Shown here piece after piece: positions 12,812-25,906 of a stretch of 64,000 bases of DNA (the first letter of the stretch is position 1; every line of letters starts with the position of its first letter). The notes beneath the pieces were generated by a model. It was not told the origin of the DNA. It did not search any database and saw only the letters and a list, made by a program, of their open reading frames with translations. Both the position numbers and the translations under genes were made by a program. Source of the DNA: Nissolia schottii (lineage: Eukaryota > Streptophyta > Magnoliopsida > Fabales > Fabaceae); the NCBI GenBank assembly GCA_003254905.1, contig QANU01064559.1, positions 702,313-766,312 on the forward strand. The letters run 5' to 3'.

Positions 12812-13083
12812 CTTTCACTTCTTTTTTAAAACAAAAGGAATGAACTAAAGAATCTTGTATAGATCCTAACCCACGTTGTTGTACCTCTTAGTTTAAGGGG
12901 GGAAAAAGCAAGTCATGTACAACGCATTGTTAGCATTGAAATCTTACTTAATGTGCATTTGATCATTTTTGAGAGAAAAGCAATGGCATTGCCAAGTTCA
13001 AATTCAAGGATATTACCTTTTTTTATTTATTTACCACAACGTTATAATTATATGCACATTATTGTCACTGGTGGCTTGTGTCA

Positions 13084-13131
13084 ACGCGCGCGCGCGCATA
13101 TATATATATATGTGTATGTATATATATATAA
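13084..13131. repeat. Compound CG/TA/TG alternating tract
   Basis: A run of alternating purine and pyrimidine of about 45 bp begins with CG repeats, passes into TA repeats and continues with GTGTATG and more TA. Compound microsatellites of this kind are length-variable and can adopt Z-DNA or cruciform forms. Confidence 0.85.
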
Positions 13132-16100
13132 ACATAAATTTTTAAAAGCATTTTTAGAAAATGTTAATCTTGAATTATATATATAATTTAAAATAATGTT
13201 CAATTTTAAATAATAACTTCTTGCAAATTACTAAATAGTGTAAGATAAGTAATTATAAAAAGGATTTAATTAGAATACACTATCAGTATAAATGAGTTTT
13301 AGATTGTCATCTAATTATATACTAACATGTAGTTGACTATCGCACCTAATACTTGAATGATCATCCAAATGAAATAATTTGATTGAACAACTGTGTAAAA
13401 ATCTTTATACTGTTAATACATTAAAATTAAACTCTTATAAAATAATTAAAAGAATAGTTTACAAATGAAAAAAGGTTAAACACGAAAAAGTGAGTAGATA
13501 ACAAACAATCAACGTTTTATACATAAACGGGGTTTCTATCGAAAATAAAGCCATTAAAGTTGTACATTGCATAGTCATCCATCACAATTATTTGTTGCCT
13601 TTATTATATACTATATTTTATATTTTATGTAACATGTTACATTCCAATACCCCTTTGGCTAAGAAACCAGAGAGAAGATTATTATTATATCACACAAATT
13701 TTTATTTATTATTCATTATTTTAATAAGTAAAATATACTTAAACTAAACCTTTCAAACAATAAATATAAAGTAAAAAAGTTATAATATCATGCGAAAATG
13801 CATATAACTCATTAAGTCCTTATTAATAGTCCAATGGTTAGAATGGTTTACATAAGATTATAAATTCAAATTTCATTATAACTTATTTAATAAAAAAATT
13901 TAAAAATGTATAGATTTTTCTTTCTTCCATCGCACAGTTTATCCAAAACAACAATACATACATGCTGTGGTGCACGTGTTTGCTATTACCGAACATTATA
14001 AACAAAACTAGCTAGGTGTTATTGGAAAATGAAACCTTCGAGGGAAGTGAAATCACCACCATTGTCTTCTACCAAAGAGGAAAAAAAAATACACATTAGT
14101 TACTAAAGAAAACCATTTACTCCTTTGGTTTTGTTTTACCTGTCTAAAATTAAATACTATACATATTAAGGTAAACAAAAATATATTGATAAATACATAA
14201 AATAATATGATTTCACAAAAATAAATAGATATTTCAAAGCCTTAAAAAATAAAAATAAAAAAGTGTAGTTAAAATGGAACGGAGAAAGTACAAATAAAAA
14301 GTGTAATTAAACCCTAAATCAAAAATAATAATAAAAAGGAATGAACTACCATCCACCATCCATGTGCTAATAGGGCATCATAGTCACATAGCCAACTAAA
14401 GAAAAATGAAACAATTCCGGCCATGTGCAAGCAAATCAACATGTTAGTAGTTGCAACTTGTAATTTATTTCAAATAACAATTGATAAAGTGATTATCAAT
14501 CACACCCGGAAAAAAGCTTATGCATTGACAAAGTAAGAGAAATTACATTAGGAGAATCTTGAAGTAATGATAACGTTGGTTGATTCCAATGTCTAAAGCA
14601 GCTAGCAAAGCTAATAGATACTTTAATTTTCATTTTGTTTAAAAAATAAATGACATAAATAATATCCTTTGTTGTAAAAGTTGTTTTATGCCAACCAAGC
14701 TCATGCCAATCACCTTTAACATAATTTTGAAATTATTGGAGTTTTCAAAGATTCGAACTTGGAGTTTCTTCAAAACATGCTAGGCTTCGATTATTTGTTA
14801 TTGGTGTTTCATATATAAGATGCATACAAATTCTATTATTTTCTTGATTTTTTTTTTCAATTCATTGTATGAATCATGAATCAATTTGATAAGAAGTATA
14901 TACATACATTGTAATTTTTATAGATTTTTTTTAGAGTTTTACAATGTCTTCTAATTATATGTTATCACATAAGTAAAATTGGTTGAGTTTTGCTCTCACT
15001 ACGTCAAAAGTCTTCTAATTAATAACATTTGATTAGACAATTATGTAAAACTCTTTACACTGTAAGTGGATACAAATTAATTTCTTTTTGTATTAATATA
15101 TAATGTCAAGTGTTTCTATGTACAAAACTTAGCTTAACTTCGTAGTTTTAGACATAATTTCTCTCTTTCCTTATTGATTTAGTGAGTGATTTAATTTTTG
15201 AAATTTTAACAAAACAAAACTGGGCATTGCAATTGCAGGATTGTAGTTATGCAATGTAGCACCCAAAATTGGAACACTAATATTTTTTAGTTACTTGGGC
15301 CAAAAGTGAAATAAAATAAAAATATTGAAACTTGAAACCATTCATATGCATTGGGTCTCAACCCAACATTATGGACCCAACAGATTCAAACAGATCTGGC
15401 CCGTTTCAAGTTTGTTCACATAAAATGAAAAAAGATAATTAACCATGAGATGTAGCCTATCTTGTTCAATGATCATGCGGCATAAGTTCAATCCTTCCCC
15501 CATTGAAATGGAAAAATATTTTAAAATTAACTGTTTATCTCTTTATGAGCTCAATTAATCATTGCTTTGGACAGAGAATGCCATAGAATTGGTCAAAGTT
15601 ATGCATTCCTTTATCACTAATCTTGAATTTGAGCTTTATGAATAAAAAAAGTTGGGGAGATCCCTGTTCCTTCATAGACCTATAGTCAGATTAGGAAGAG
15701 TTCATGGTTATGATATTTGAATGTTGGTGGTTCCATCGAAAAAAGAAATTATAGTTAAATATATAATTTGATGCATTTTTTTAGCTTCTATTAAACCATT
15801 AATTTTATTTTCAAGGCTCACCACTGGTTAAGGGATCAATATAATTGAATGCATTTATATGGTGACAGAAAAGAATTTAAACAAACTTGTTCTTTAAAAA
15901 AAATAAAAAATTTAAGGTTAATCGTATTTTTTTTTATTGAAAAAAACTTGTCTCTGTTTCATAATAAATAAATTTAATTTTATGCTTTAAAAAGTAATAT
16001 ATAAATTAAAGTAACATCTTTATTAATTTTCTTTTTATGCAAAACACACTTTTTTTTTTATATAAAATGAAAAACAAAAACCAAAAAGTCCGTAAGGCCT
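13132..16100. other. AT-rich intergenic DNA upstream of the proteasome gene
   Basis: I see no gene, RNA or well-bounded element in this roughly 3-kb stretch. It is AT-rich, with poly-A/T runs and short degenerate repeats. The last few hundred bases before 16326 should hold the promoter of the proteasome gene, but no clear TATA box was identified. Confidence 0.5.
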
Positions 16101-16306
16101 AAAAGCCGAAAAAGGAAAACCCTTCCCTCAAGGTAATTAAAAACTTGTCCAACAAGAAGAAGAAAAAATAAAAAATAAAAAAATATAATAACCAGGGGAG
16201 AAAAAAAAAAGCAACACCTTGGAGGGTGCCAGTGTTGTTGCTGCTACTTTTGCTTCCATTGTATTTCAATTTCAGACTCGATAGTCCATAAAGGTTGTTC
16301 CAATCC

Positions 16307-16317
16307 CTAAACCCCTT
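16307..16317 (+). promoter_or_regulatory. Telobox-like motif in the proteasome 5' leader
   Basis: CCCTAAACCCC lies about 9 bases before the ATG. It matches the telo-box core (AAACCCTAA and its permutations) often found near the start of plant housekeeping and translation genes. Position and match are seen directly; function here is inferred. Confidence 0.4.
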
Positions 16318-16325
16318 AAACGACA

Positions 16326-19099
16326 ATGTTCAGGAATCAATACGACACCGACGTGACGACGTGGAGCCCCGCGGGGCGCCTCTTCCAGGTGGAGTACGCC
16401 ATGGAGGCCGTGAAGCAAGGGTCGGCAGCCATCGGCCTCCGATCCAAAACGCACGTCGTTTTGGCCTGCGTCAACAAGTCCAACTCCGAGCTCTCGTCGC
16501 ACCAGAAGAAGATCTTCAAGGTCGACGACCACATCGGCGTCGCCATCGCCGGCCTCACCGCCGACGGCCGTGTCCTCTCCCGCTACATGCGCTCCGAGTG
16601 CATCAACTACTCCTATACCTACGAGTCGCCGCTCCCCGTCGGGAGACTCGTCGTTCAGCTCGCCGATAAGGCTCAGGTTAGGGTTTTTAGGTTTTTAGGG
16701 TTTTTTTCCCTACCTTCGTTTCAATTCTCTCTGTCTCAATTGCTTTGTGGTCACTGGATCGGTTGATGAACTCGCACGGCTGTGGATCGCGCGGTTAGTG
16801 CTAGGGTTTTGTGATTTTAGGGCAAAAAAATAGAGGTGGATGGTTTTTTTTTGGAAATGTTTGGATCTGTCTCGAGTTTGTTTTTCGTAATTTTGATTTA
16901 TTGGATTGAATTGAATGGCTTGAAGGTTGGGCAATTGATTGGGCATTTGGTTTGTGTGTGAGATGATTTGTGGACTCTAATTTGACAATAATTGCGGTGA
17001 GATGATTTGTGAGCTATGTGTTGTTATTGATTTGTGAGTAGTGATGGAGTGTGTGAGTTCTTGAATGTTTGTCATTTGATTGTGTTTTTTTTTGTCTGCT
17101 GGTGTGGCATGTTTGCTTCACTTTAATTGTTTTTTCTGGACTCTAATTTGATTATGTTTTGGCTTCTTTCTGTGCTAATTGAATGCCTCGAGGTTGATAA
17201 TTATGGAGTCTCTTGTTTCCTATTTATTCCCTTCATTTTGTTTACTATGAATGTAGTGACCAAGTGTGAAGTTGTGGGACTGTTCGTTAGTTTAGGGTTG
17301 TTCTGATTTGTCTGATCAAAGTATGGTGTGGTTGTTCAATTTGGGACAAATTCATACTTCTATGTCTGTCAATACCGAAACAAATATGGATTGATCTGAT
17401 AGTTTGAAAAACAGGAGTACAAGCAAAATGACTTGGAACTGTATACCAATTTGTTTAAGTGAGAAATGTATGTGTTATTGTGTTTTGTGTTTGGGTGTAC
17501 TTGTTATGGATTTCGATGTTAGGTATACCAACTTGATATTTTGTTGAACCTTTTTGGTTTCCTGTGGAGGCCGTCAAACTAAGTTATTGAATATGAAATA
17601 ACTTGGTAATTGCATATATTTTTGCCATACTTGAATGTATTTGATTTTAGGGAAGCTGTGTGGCATGGCTCATTGATGGTGCATTGTTTTGTGGGTTATA
17701 GATATCAAATAGACTCGCTTTCTCTACTGTGGTTGTGGGAGAGGCCTTTTGGGTCCAATATCTGTTTAAAATTTGAATAGCTCATTGCAACACCAAGGTT
17801 TCTAAGTAGAGTGAGAAGTAATCCTGCATTATGCGACATCTATGTTTAATAACTGTTCGAATATGTTTCTCACAGTCATAGTTATTATGCCATGCAACTT
17901 TATGTTGCGGTGATCTGTTTTATGAGGTGAAGTGGAAACAAATTATTGTTCTATTTAAGTCCATTAAAAGGGATTACAATGGAAGTCCCAAACACCAGGA
18001 AGCCTCACTTCCCAAATGCTCTCAATTTGTGCCTTGACCTATTGCACCCTTCCATGATAACCTTTTTCCCACTTTCTGGTGCAGATCTCCACTGGTACCC
18101 TCTCTGCTCTTATCCTGCCAAATGGCTACCGCTAACTTTCTAATAAACATATCTTTAGTCTTATCTTCAATTGGCCCAACCACCATTTAAGTTCACATGC
18201 TTCCTCCTCTTATGCACTTGGGCTAAGGGTATATCAGTAGTTGACTCCGATTTCCATTTTGCAGCCGAGTGATAGTCTGATAGACAATCCTGTTAGAAGT
18301 AATCAAAGACTCCTGTCTTTGTTGTTTCTTAAATATAGTTACTCTATCTGAAGCTAATTTGATCAATTTATACAATGAACAGAAACAGTGTTATCTAATC
18401 TGCAGTACTTTTATGATCTTGTTATGCTTGTGCTTTGTTGGTAGAAAGTTGGATGGAGGGGTTGCAGGATAAAAATCTTGTCTTCTATATCTGCAAAATT
18501 GCGTGGCAAAAACAAAGAAGTATTTGCAGAATTTATTCTAACTTAAAAGAGCTCTTTCTCATCAGTATATGTGATGTAATTTTGAGTGGCAGGTTTGCAC
18601 CCAGCGTTCATGGAAACGTCCTTATGGGGTTGGTCTCTTGGTTGGAGGATTAGATGAATCAGGAGCTCACCTCTACTACAACTGTCCAAGCGGAAACTAT
18701 TTTGAATATCAGGCTTTTGCAATTGGGTCTCGCTCTCAAGCTGCAAAGACATACTTGGAACGCAGGTACGAGAACTTCATGGGCTCTTCGCGCGAAGAGC
18801 TGATCAAAGATGCACTCATAGCAACCAGGGAGTCCTTGCAGGGTGAAAAGCTCAGGAGTTCCGTATGCACTGTAGCTGTGGTCGGAGTTGGCGAGCCCTT
18901 CCACATTTTGGATCAGGAGACTGTTCAAAAGTTGATTGATGAGTTTGAGATTGTGAGGGAGGAAGAAGTTCCTCCTGCTGAACCTCAGCCCGAAGCTGAG
19001 CAGGAAGCTGCTGTGGATCAGGGTACTGGTGCAGCAGATCAGGGTGGTGATCAAGGCGGTGCTCCTGCAAGTGGAGATGTTGCTCCTATGGACATTTGA
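16326..19099 (+). CDS. PAF1: 20S proteasome subunit alpha type-1
   Basis: Two exons, 16326-16676 and 18593-19099, join phase 0 to a 285-aa protein. The 1.9-kb intron between them is GT-AG. The N-terminus carries the alpha-subunit signature ([20 protein letters not shown], then [12 protein letters not shown]), so this is one of the seven ring subunits forming the outer gate of the 20S core, not a catalytic beta subunit. Residues about 30-235 are the Ntn-hydrolase fold. The last about 50 residues are an acidic Glu/Gln/Pro and Gly/Asp-rich tail ending VAPMDI, typical of plant alpha-1. Exon 1 is GC-rich compared with the rest of the locus. The start is fixed by homology and by the conserved [10 protein letters not shown] beginning. 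Arabidopsis has two copies (PAF1 and PAF2); which is orthologous is not decided. Confidence 0.95.
16677..18592 (+). other. Large intron of the proteasome alpha-1 gene
   Basis: A GT-AG intron of 1916 bp. It is T-rich and unremarkable up to about 17940. Bases about 17960-18240 form a more GC-rich patch on the 3' side that looks unlike the rest and may be old repeat DNA. I could not assign it to a family. Confidence 0.6.
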
Positions 19100-20604
19100 T
19101 AACTTAAGATCCACTGCTAGAGGTGTTAAAGAAACATTATTTAAAGATGAGTAGGTTTCATGTTGAGTGTGTCATGGGAAAAGATATCTCTTTGATGGAT
19201 TTTATTTTCCTAATCTTGTTGGTTTCTGCATTTCATCCATGGCTGATATTTGTGAACGATTTAATGGCACCGTTTGATGGACTTGAACACAAGATTTACA
19301 ATATGCTTCAAGATACTATCTACTGAAATTCATGGTGAAAAAATGAGTATGAAACTGTTTCTAAAATTCTGAAAAATTGGTAAGGCTTGGGTTAAACATT
19401 ATACAATGCATTAATGTTTGCCCTTGTTCGATTGGTGCCTAATTTTCATTCTTAGAGCGGATGGTATGAACTGAAAATCCTTTTTCAATAAATTGATGGT
19501 ATTATATTGAGTGAAATTGATCAACTGATCAAGTAATCCCCCAAATTGGTAAACTATACTTTTAGCTATCTATTTCTTGACAAAAAGGAATGCCTTCTAT
19601 ATGGAAAGGAGTGCTGGGAAGAGAGATTAACCAACCATTTCTTTCTGGGAAGAGAGATTAACCAACCATTTCTTTTATTTATGGTGAATTTACTGTGTTT
19701 GTATAGTCTTCAAATTTGATGTTTAAATCAAGTGCACCTGTTTTTTAGTTGGCAAAAGGGTTAGGTGGGTTTAACATGGTCATCCTATTGGCTCAAAACA
19801 TGCTCCCAACTCTGAGTGCTTATGTATGTTTTTACATATTATTTGTCAAAATGGTCATTATATTGACAATGAGAATTAAACTTGTGTCAATTTAGGATAT
19901 AAACCTGTTTGCCAATCATCTTTGGTAAAACAAATGCACCTAAATTCATTTAGCTAACCCAATGTGATTCTTAGCATTAATGAAAAGTGAATTTAATTGA
20001 TTTTAGAGATGCGACTAAAGTGATTTTATGATAGTTTTTTAATCTAGTTCTGAAAATGTCTATTTTATGAAATTTAAATTATGACCTAATTATGTTATAT
20101 TCAATTTTTAAAGTAGATACTCAATACTTTTAACACCCATAAGCTCAACCAAATTAAGAAGATTGAAGTAACCACATAGTTTCGTCATATTTTAAAATAA
20201 GCTACGAAATGACAAATCATACTTGCATCAAGCACAAGCTATATATACTCAAGGCTCATATCTACTTATGTATTTCCAAAGAAAATGTTCTAGTCTTCAA
20301 TCCATTGATCAGAGCAGAATTGGAACAATAGCTGCCATTTGATGATTGTAAGAGATGAATGACAACAAATGATAAGAGAAATGTTATTTGTACATACTCA
20401 ATATGACATAGTACTAAACACGAAAAAATAAATGAGTGATGTTTAACTCTATTTCTTCTTCTCTCCTAAAAGCGGACTCCACTTATTTGTTTCTTGGTGT
20501 CCATCACTACGTCTCATCAACTGCAATCAAATAACATTTCTTGACAGATAAGAAAGGAAGAAAGAAAAGGAAAGAAACATGTTGCATCACTGGGAACTAT
20601 TAAT
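19100..20604. other. Convergent intergenic region, proteasome and PfkB genes
   Basis: The two genes point at each other, so this holds both 3' UTRs and terminators. A 31-bp unit starting GGGAAGAGAGATTAACCAAC is repeated twice, exactly in tandem (19616-19646 and 19647-19677). No coding sequence is supported. Confidence 0.6.
19616..19677. repeat. Tandem duplication of a 31-bp unit
   Basis: Two identical adjacent copies of a 31-bp unit lie in the 3' flank of the proteasome gene. The perfect identity suggests a recent duplication or an unstable minisatellite. Confidence 0.9.
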
Positions 20605-23600
20605 TCATTTGGATGCATCAGACAAAAGAAGGCCCTTTATCTGCATCTGCTTGGACATCCACTGCCAATTCTCCAATGTGACCTCACCACCAAGAGATCG
20701 AATAACGGACCCACCACTGCATGACCCTACTTTGCAGCAATCTTCAAGTGACATGCCCTTGATGACTCCATACAAGAATCCACTTGCAAAAAGATCCCCT
20801 GCCCCTGTTGCATCAGTTGCCTTTGATTCCCCTATGGCCGGGACACACACAATCTGTGACATGATTTAAAAGGGAAACATGATCTTATGAAATGACATAA
20901 TTTAGGATAGAAACATGATCTTATGAAATGATATAATTTAGGATAATGTCTAATTAATCATTTTTCAGCAACTAATACTAGTGACATGCTTGCTGACCAA
21001 GTGGCACCAATGTAAAACCACTGAACTCTCCCATAATTAATTTTTTGGTACAAAATAGTTGGAAGAAAAGACTCGTTTCAGTTCTGACGGTCCAGCCGTC
21101 CAGGGTTAGAGCATGTCTCAAAATTCATTTAACGTTTACAAGTTTACATTCAATTTTTGTTCCAATGGATTTTCTCTAAAGAGGTTTTAACGAGACTCCA
21201 CTGGCATGAGCCAGAGTGTTGTTTTGGCCTGGTGGGTGATACTTTTTGTAGTGCTTTCCCTCTCTGGGTTTAAGCCTTTTTCACTCATCTAGAAAAAAGT
21301 TTACATACTGATGAACCACTACCAAGAAAACCAAGAAATCGAACCCAAATCATGACCATGCATACACAAGCAGAAGGATGGCCAAGTGAGTCAAACCCCT
21401 TTTGGCTTCTCCCCTAATGATCACCCCTAACTACACAGCCTTAAAATGAACTGATTGCCCGAACCAATTCAAACTAATTTCATTGGTCAGTTTGAATTTT
21501 TGAATTCCTTGAGTCAATCCAATCTAATGAACACCCCCTAACTAGACTTGTTCCCTTATTATACCGTTGATATTAAGTGAATCTCGTGAATAGAGACAAG
21601 TAGATGACTAATACCGAGAAAGTTTCACTAACTGATAACTAACTGAACAGTATTGGACAGAAAAATAATACAGACCTCCTTTCCATGTTTAGCAATGCAT
21701 CCACTAGGACCAAGTGTTACCACAGCCCATTGGCAATATTTGGCCAGAAATTCTACAGCAGCTACTGGATCAGCATTCTGCTCACCCCTAAAATCCATTG
21801 TAGAGAAAATTGTCATCAACAATCAACAGAATACACATCAAATGAAACTAAAAAAAAATCAATAACTTGAAAAATGCATATCTTGAGGTAAAGCTGAGTC
21901 AAACAAACAATGACAGTCACCTTAGAAGCTCTGTTGCCTCATCCTCATTGGCGAAGCAAAGGTCTATGTTACCAGACTCCAGCAGCTCCAGAAGTGGTTG
22001 TTTAAAGTTCCTTACCATCTTGCCAAAGTAAAAGAAAGACCATATAAAATGAGTGATATAGCTCACATAGCTGTTGCAACTATAGAAATATCAAATACTG
22101 TCTTAAAAGAGATACTTTCATGTTTGCACCAATATTGGTATACATCTTGGCTAAAACAAGATATCATAACTAGTTGGAGTTGTTTTAGGGTACTAATTTC
22201 AAGTTGCCATAGAATACCTCAAAACTGGCCAAATCCAAGGAAACAAGAAGACCTTCCTGTTTGGCTAAAAGAATGGCAGCTTGAATAACCTCCAAATTAA
22301 GTATTGCATATCTCAGCACTAACCACTGAAATGTAACATATCGGCAACATTAGTATGTTGGCAGGGTACGGAATATACTAGAATTCAATGCATACAATCC
22401 CCACCATGGCATGGCAGAAAAACAATACTATAAGAACTAATGAGACCTAGAGGACAAAATACTAAACACAACCATATCTACATTATTTTAGTTGATGAAG
22501 AATCACCTTGGATCCCTTAAAGTCCTCCTCGGTCAGTTCCTGTGCCTGCAATAAAAAATAACAAACTAAATCGTCGAACAAACTTTGCAAAATTTAACTG
22601 ATGCCTACATACATTCTACCTCAAACTCTGCACATTTATTTGCGACAACAGAGCCATGTACCTGGACTTTCACAGCATTTGAGAGGCATGGTCTCATTGT
22701 ACGGTTACTTGAGGCATCAACCAAGCAAACACACTGTGCCAGACATTTAAAGGTAGTCAGAATTTATGTTTAGCACAACTCATTTGATTTAGATATATGC
22801 AATTTATGCGTCATCTTTTGACACCACATCCAACGTCACCGAGCACCAACTAGGATTGTACTTTGACCACTCTTAAAATGACATTTCAGCCTTAGATGAT
22901 AGGAGGGCCCACCGCTTACTTGTACATTGATTTATCTAATATAGGAGTAATCAAAGCACAATCTTAATTGCCGTTTCATGAACACCTAATAATTTCTCCT
23001 TAGATAAACATATACATTTATCTCAGTACTTATCTACACTCACATTAATATACTCTATGTCTATACATTATACATTCAAATAACATTTTTCTTTTGATTT
23101 ATTGATGCCTTAATGGAGCATTTCATTATGATATTGAAGCAAACCTGTGCTGTGTGTCCCTTCTTCTTCCTAAGCCTTGAGAGGTCCACTCCATTGAAGT
23201 TCATGTTATGAACAAACAACTTCCCTTGCTCATCATCACCGCATGCCCCAATAATCCCACTAGAGATTCCAAACCCACTACTCAGCCCTCTAATTGTGTT
23301 TGCAACACTGCCCCCGGCCATGGTCTTAACAGGGCATGGTTCATCAGGGGATGAGAGATCATGGCTCTTCACTTCGTTCAATATATATTCAAGCTCCTCC
23401 AGTGCAACCTACAACCATGAAAACGTATGTATCAAAAAAAAAAAAAGAGAGAGACAAAGAAGCTATCTATATCCTAGTATGTACTGAATTCTCCACAAAT
23501 TAACCGATAATAATATCATGAACCTCAACAAATTTTGGATCATAGTGATTAGTGAGAGTACCATACTCTGAACATAAGTTGTGAGGATGGCAAAACTCAC

Positions 23601-24541
23601 TTGCTCAAGAAATCATTATAACAACATAACTTTCATCTTTTTATAGTAAACAATCAAATTAGTTCCTAAAGTTAGCAACCAACTTCAAAAATTCGGCCAT
23701 GGAAGTTTTGGAAGCTCTCCCAAAATCCCTGAAGTTGGCGAAATTCGGTCAAATCAGTCATTCACTATCAATCCAAGTTACTAACTCGATTGAGTTTTGT
23801 CAACCTCACAGATCTCAAGAGGGTTTCCAAACATTAAAGACGAATTCAAAGTCGATTGCCAACTTCAAGGACTAATCTGATGGTTTACTCAAATTCCTTT
23901 CTTGGATAAACAAGAGGGCAACTACTCCTTCCGTTCCATAATAGCATTCCCTTTCACTCTTACAAATTCATTCATAACACAATGTATTTGGACACAATTG
24001 TATCAAGATAAATTGAACTGTGAATGAACCTAAAAGAGTGAAAGGGACTGCGGATGGAGAATAACAACATAGATAAACCTTAAACTATACACCAAAAAAT
24101 GACCAAAAAAAACAAGAAGAACATACCTAGTGGTACAAAGAACACACATAGACTGTAATTGAAAAAAAAAAAAAAAAAACTCAAACAAAGTGATGATGAT
24201 TGGGAGGGAGGGGTTGTGAGGGAATGAGAATGAATGGGTAAACAACAGGGCAGCTATAATAACATAGATAAACCATATGGCTGCATTTGGTGGTGGAATG
24301 TTCCAAGCACCAAACGCAGGCTTAGTATAAGGGGGAGGTGAGGGAATGAAGGAATGGGTACAGGTATGGAGCCGCCGCGTTCACCGGGGATTTGATCTAG
24401 CAAGGACCAATCCACGCGAGCCACGTGGTCCACGAGCGCGGACGGCTGGAGACCCAGGACGAGTGGGGTGTGTTCCTGAATGGGCGGTTGCACTTGCTGG
24501 TCAGTGCTGTTGTTGGACAATAACAAAGGCTCTGCCCCCAT
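20605..24541 (-). CDS. PfkB-family carbohydrate/nucleoside kinase
   Basis: Eight exons join in frame to 373 aa: 24541-24362, 23408-23145, 22733-22662, 22545-22507, 22325-22218, 22018-21921, 21787-21676 and 20853-20605. The C-terminal PfkB signature is DATGAGDLFASGFLYG, with the catalytic base D311 in GAGD. The N-terminal glycine motif is MAGGSVANT at about residues 90-98. ANEDEATELL and VVTLGPSGC are the usual PfkB 'NxxE' and nucleotide-side motifs. The family phosphorylates a sugar or nucleoside hydroxyl with ATP. The overall pattern recalls plant adenosine-kinase-like PfkB proteins, but the substrate cannot be told from sequence. No clear targeting peptide is present, so it is probably cytosolic. 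The exon 1 donor (CCT followed by GTACCC) is weak and is the least certain junction. Confidence 0.88.
20874..20945. repeat. Tandem duplication of a 36-bp unit in PfkB intron 7
   Basis: Two adjacent copies of a 36-bp unit (starting GAAACATGATCTTATGAAAT) differ at one position. They lie just upstream of the last exon, on the intron side, and do not disturb the acceptor at 20853-20855. Confidence 0.85.
23645..23889. mobile_element. Fold-back MITE in PfkB intron 1
   Basis: The ends AGTAAACAATCAAATTAG (left) and, inverted, AGTAAACCATCAGATTAG (right) are imperfect inverted copies that extend inward for about 50 bp. The interior is noncoding. No clear target duplication was seen, so the superfamily is open. 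Confidence 0.7.
23925..24059. mobile_element. Stowaway-like MITE in PfkB intron 1
   Basis: The left end CTCCTTCCGTTCCATAATAG matches the well-known Stowaway end (CTCCCTCCGTTCC...). The right end inverts to CTCCATCCGCAGTCCCTTTC. Both arms contain CCCTTTCACTCTT in opposite orientation. A TA precedes the left end, as expected for the TA target; the right-hand TA is altered. Length is about 135 bp. It lies 35 bp from the other fold-back in the same intron. Confidence 0.72.
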
Positions 24542-24787
24542 TTGATTGTGAGAATGTAATTGTTAGTGCTTTGTGAATGTGAGTCTCTGTTTATTTGGAT
24601 TGGTATTTATTTATGTGTGTGTATATATAGATATAGATAGAGAGAGAGATATAGAGTGAGTGAGTGAGTGAAGAAGAGAAGAGGCATGAGGCATGATGAG
24701 GTACACCGCATGGTGGCGCCGCAGCACCCCTCCGTGTATTGCGGTGAGTATTTGGTTTGCTTTATGTTGCCCTTTATTTAATTTTAA

Positions 24788-25094
24788 GGTTAAATATGTT
24801 TTTAAGTAATTTTGTGTTTTATCTCTATAAATATATTTTGTTAGAAAATAGTTTTGACAAAATAGTTTCTGTAGTTAAGTTGGATTGTTAAATACTGACA
24901 TGATAGTTGACTTAGTTACGTGCAATGCCACGTGTCAATTTTGTGTGAACACGTCTGTCGCAGTTAATAATCCAATTTGATGACAGTGACTAAATCTTAT
25001 TAACAAAAATTGGTAAGTATTTTCTAACAAAGTATTTTGTAGAAGTAAAACATAAAATTTATAATTTTTTATGAATTAAAAATCATATTTAACC
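24788..25094. mobile_element. Fold-back element with GGTTAAATATG ends
   Basis: GGTTAAATATG at 24788-24798 is inverted at 25084-25094, and the arms stay imperfectly complementary inward for about 80 bp (for example TATTTTGTTAGAAAATA against TATTTTCTAACAAAGTA). The flanks show no convincing target duplication. Noncoding, MITE-like. Confidence 0.65.
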
Positions 25095-25906
25095 CTTTGT
25101 TTCTTAATATGTGAATAATGATTCTCATAAATGATTATTTTGGCATCAAAGTCTAAACAACTTTTCTATTTCAACATGTCTCACCCTCTCACAACACATC
25201 ACTAAGCACACTTTATAAGAAATGAGTCTTATGATGTGTTGTGAAAGAGTGACAAATTGTAGACATATTTTGATATGTTTAAAAAGCATTTTCCAAGATT
25301 AAATTTCATGCCCTGTGATCCAATTAGGTTTTGTTATACAGTAGACTTTTAAAGTGGTGGAAATAAAGCTCAATTGCATTTTCTTGATAAATCATAATTA
25401 AATAATAGCATAAAAAATTTTTAAATTAAAAAATTTAAGTGTGGTAGACTAAGTGAAAAATAATTATAATTTTATTTTCATAATGTATTAAAGTATGAGA
25501 TTTTATAACAAATTATCACAAGAAGTGACAATTTATTTAAAAAATACAAAGCAACGATATAAATTGCCAAAAAAATGATGATTTGCCCAAAAAAAAAGGT
25601 GAATAAATCGCCACAAAAAAAGTGATGATTTATAAAAAAGCAAAAACATAAATTACCACAAAATGTGGTAATTAAAAAAACCCTAAATTTTATACCATTT
25701 ACAAAATTCTCACATTTCAATATTAAATTATTTTTCCTCATATTCAAGTCTAATTTCCACTTTTTTATGTTGATGTTGTCTAGAAACTGATCACTTCACA
25801 TAAATTAAAATAACACTTGGAGAATGGTGTTACTAACTAGAGCGAATGAATTGTATATCTCAAGTGTTACCTCCCCCTTAATAATCATGAAGTTGATGAG
25901 GTTTTA

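Noticed and set aside
12953..13186. 77-aa frame across the CG/TA microsatellite
   Set aside because: Its HIYIYVYVYIY stretch is a translated microsatellite.
16272..16669. Open frames on both strands overlapping proteasome exon 1 (124 aa plus, 86 and 73 aa minus)
   Set aside because: They are shadows of the GC-rich alpha-1 exon; the frame with the conserved [13 protein letters not shown] signature is the real one.
18659..19114. 151-aa minus-strand frame opposite proteasome exon 2
   Set aside because: Antisense shadow of a conserved coding exon, with no recognisable motif.
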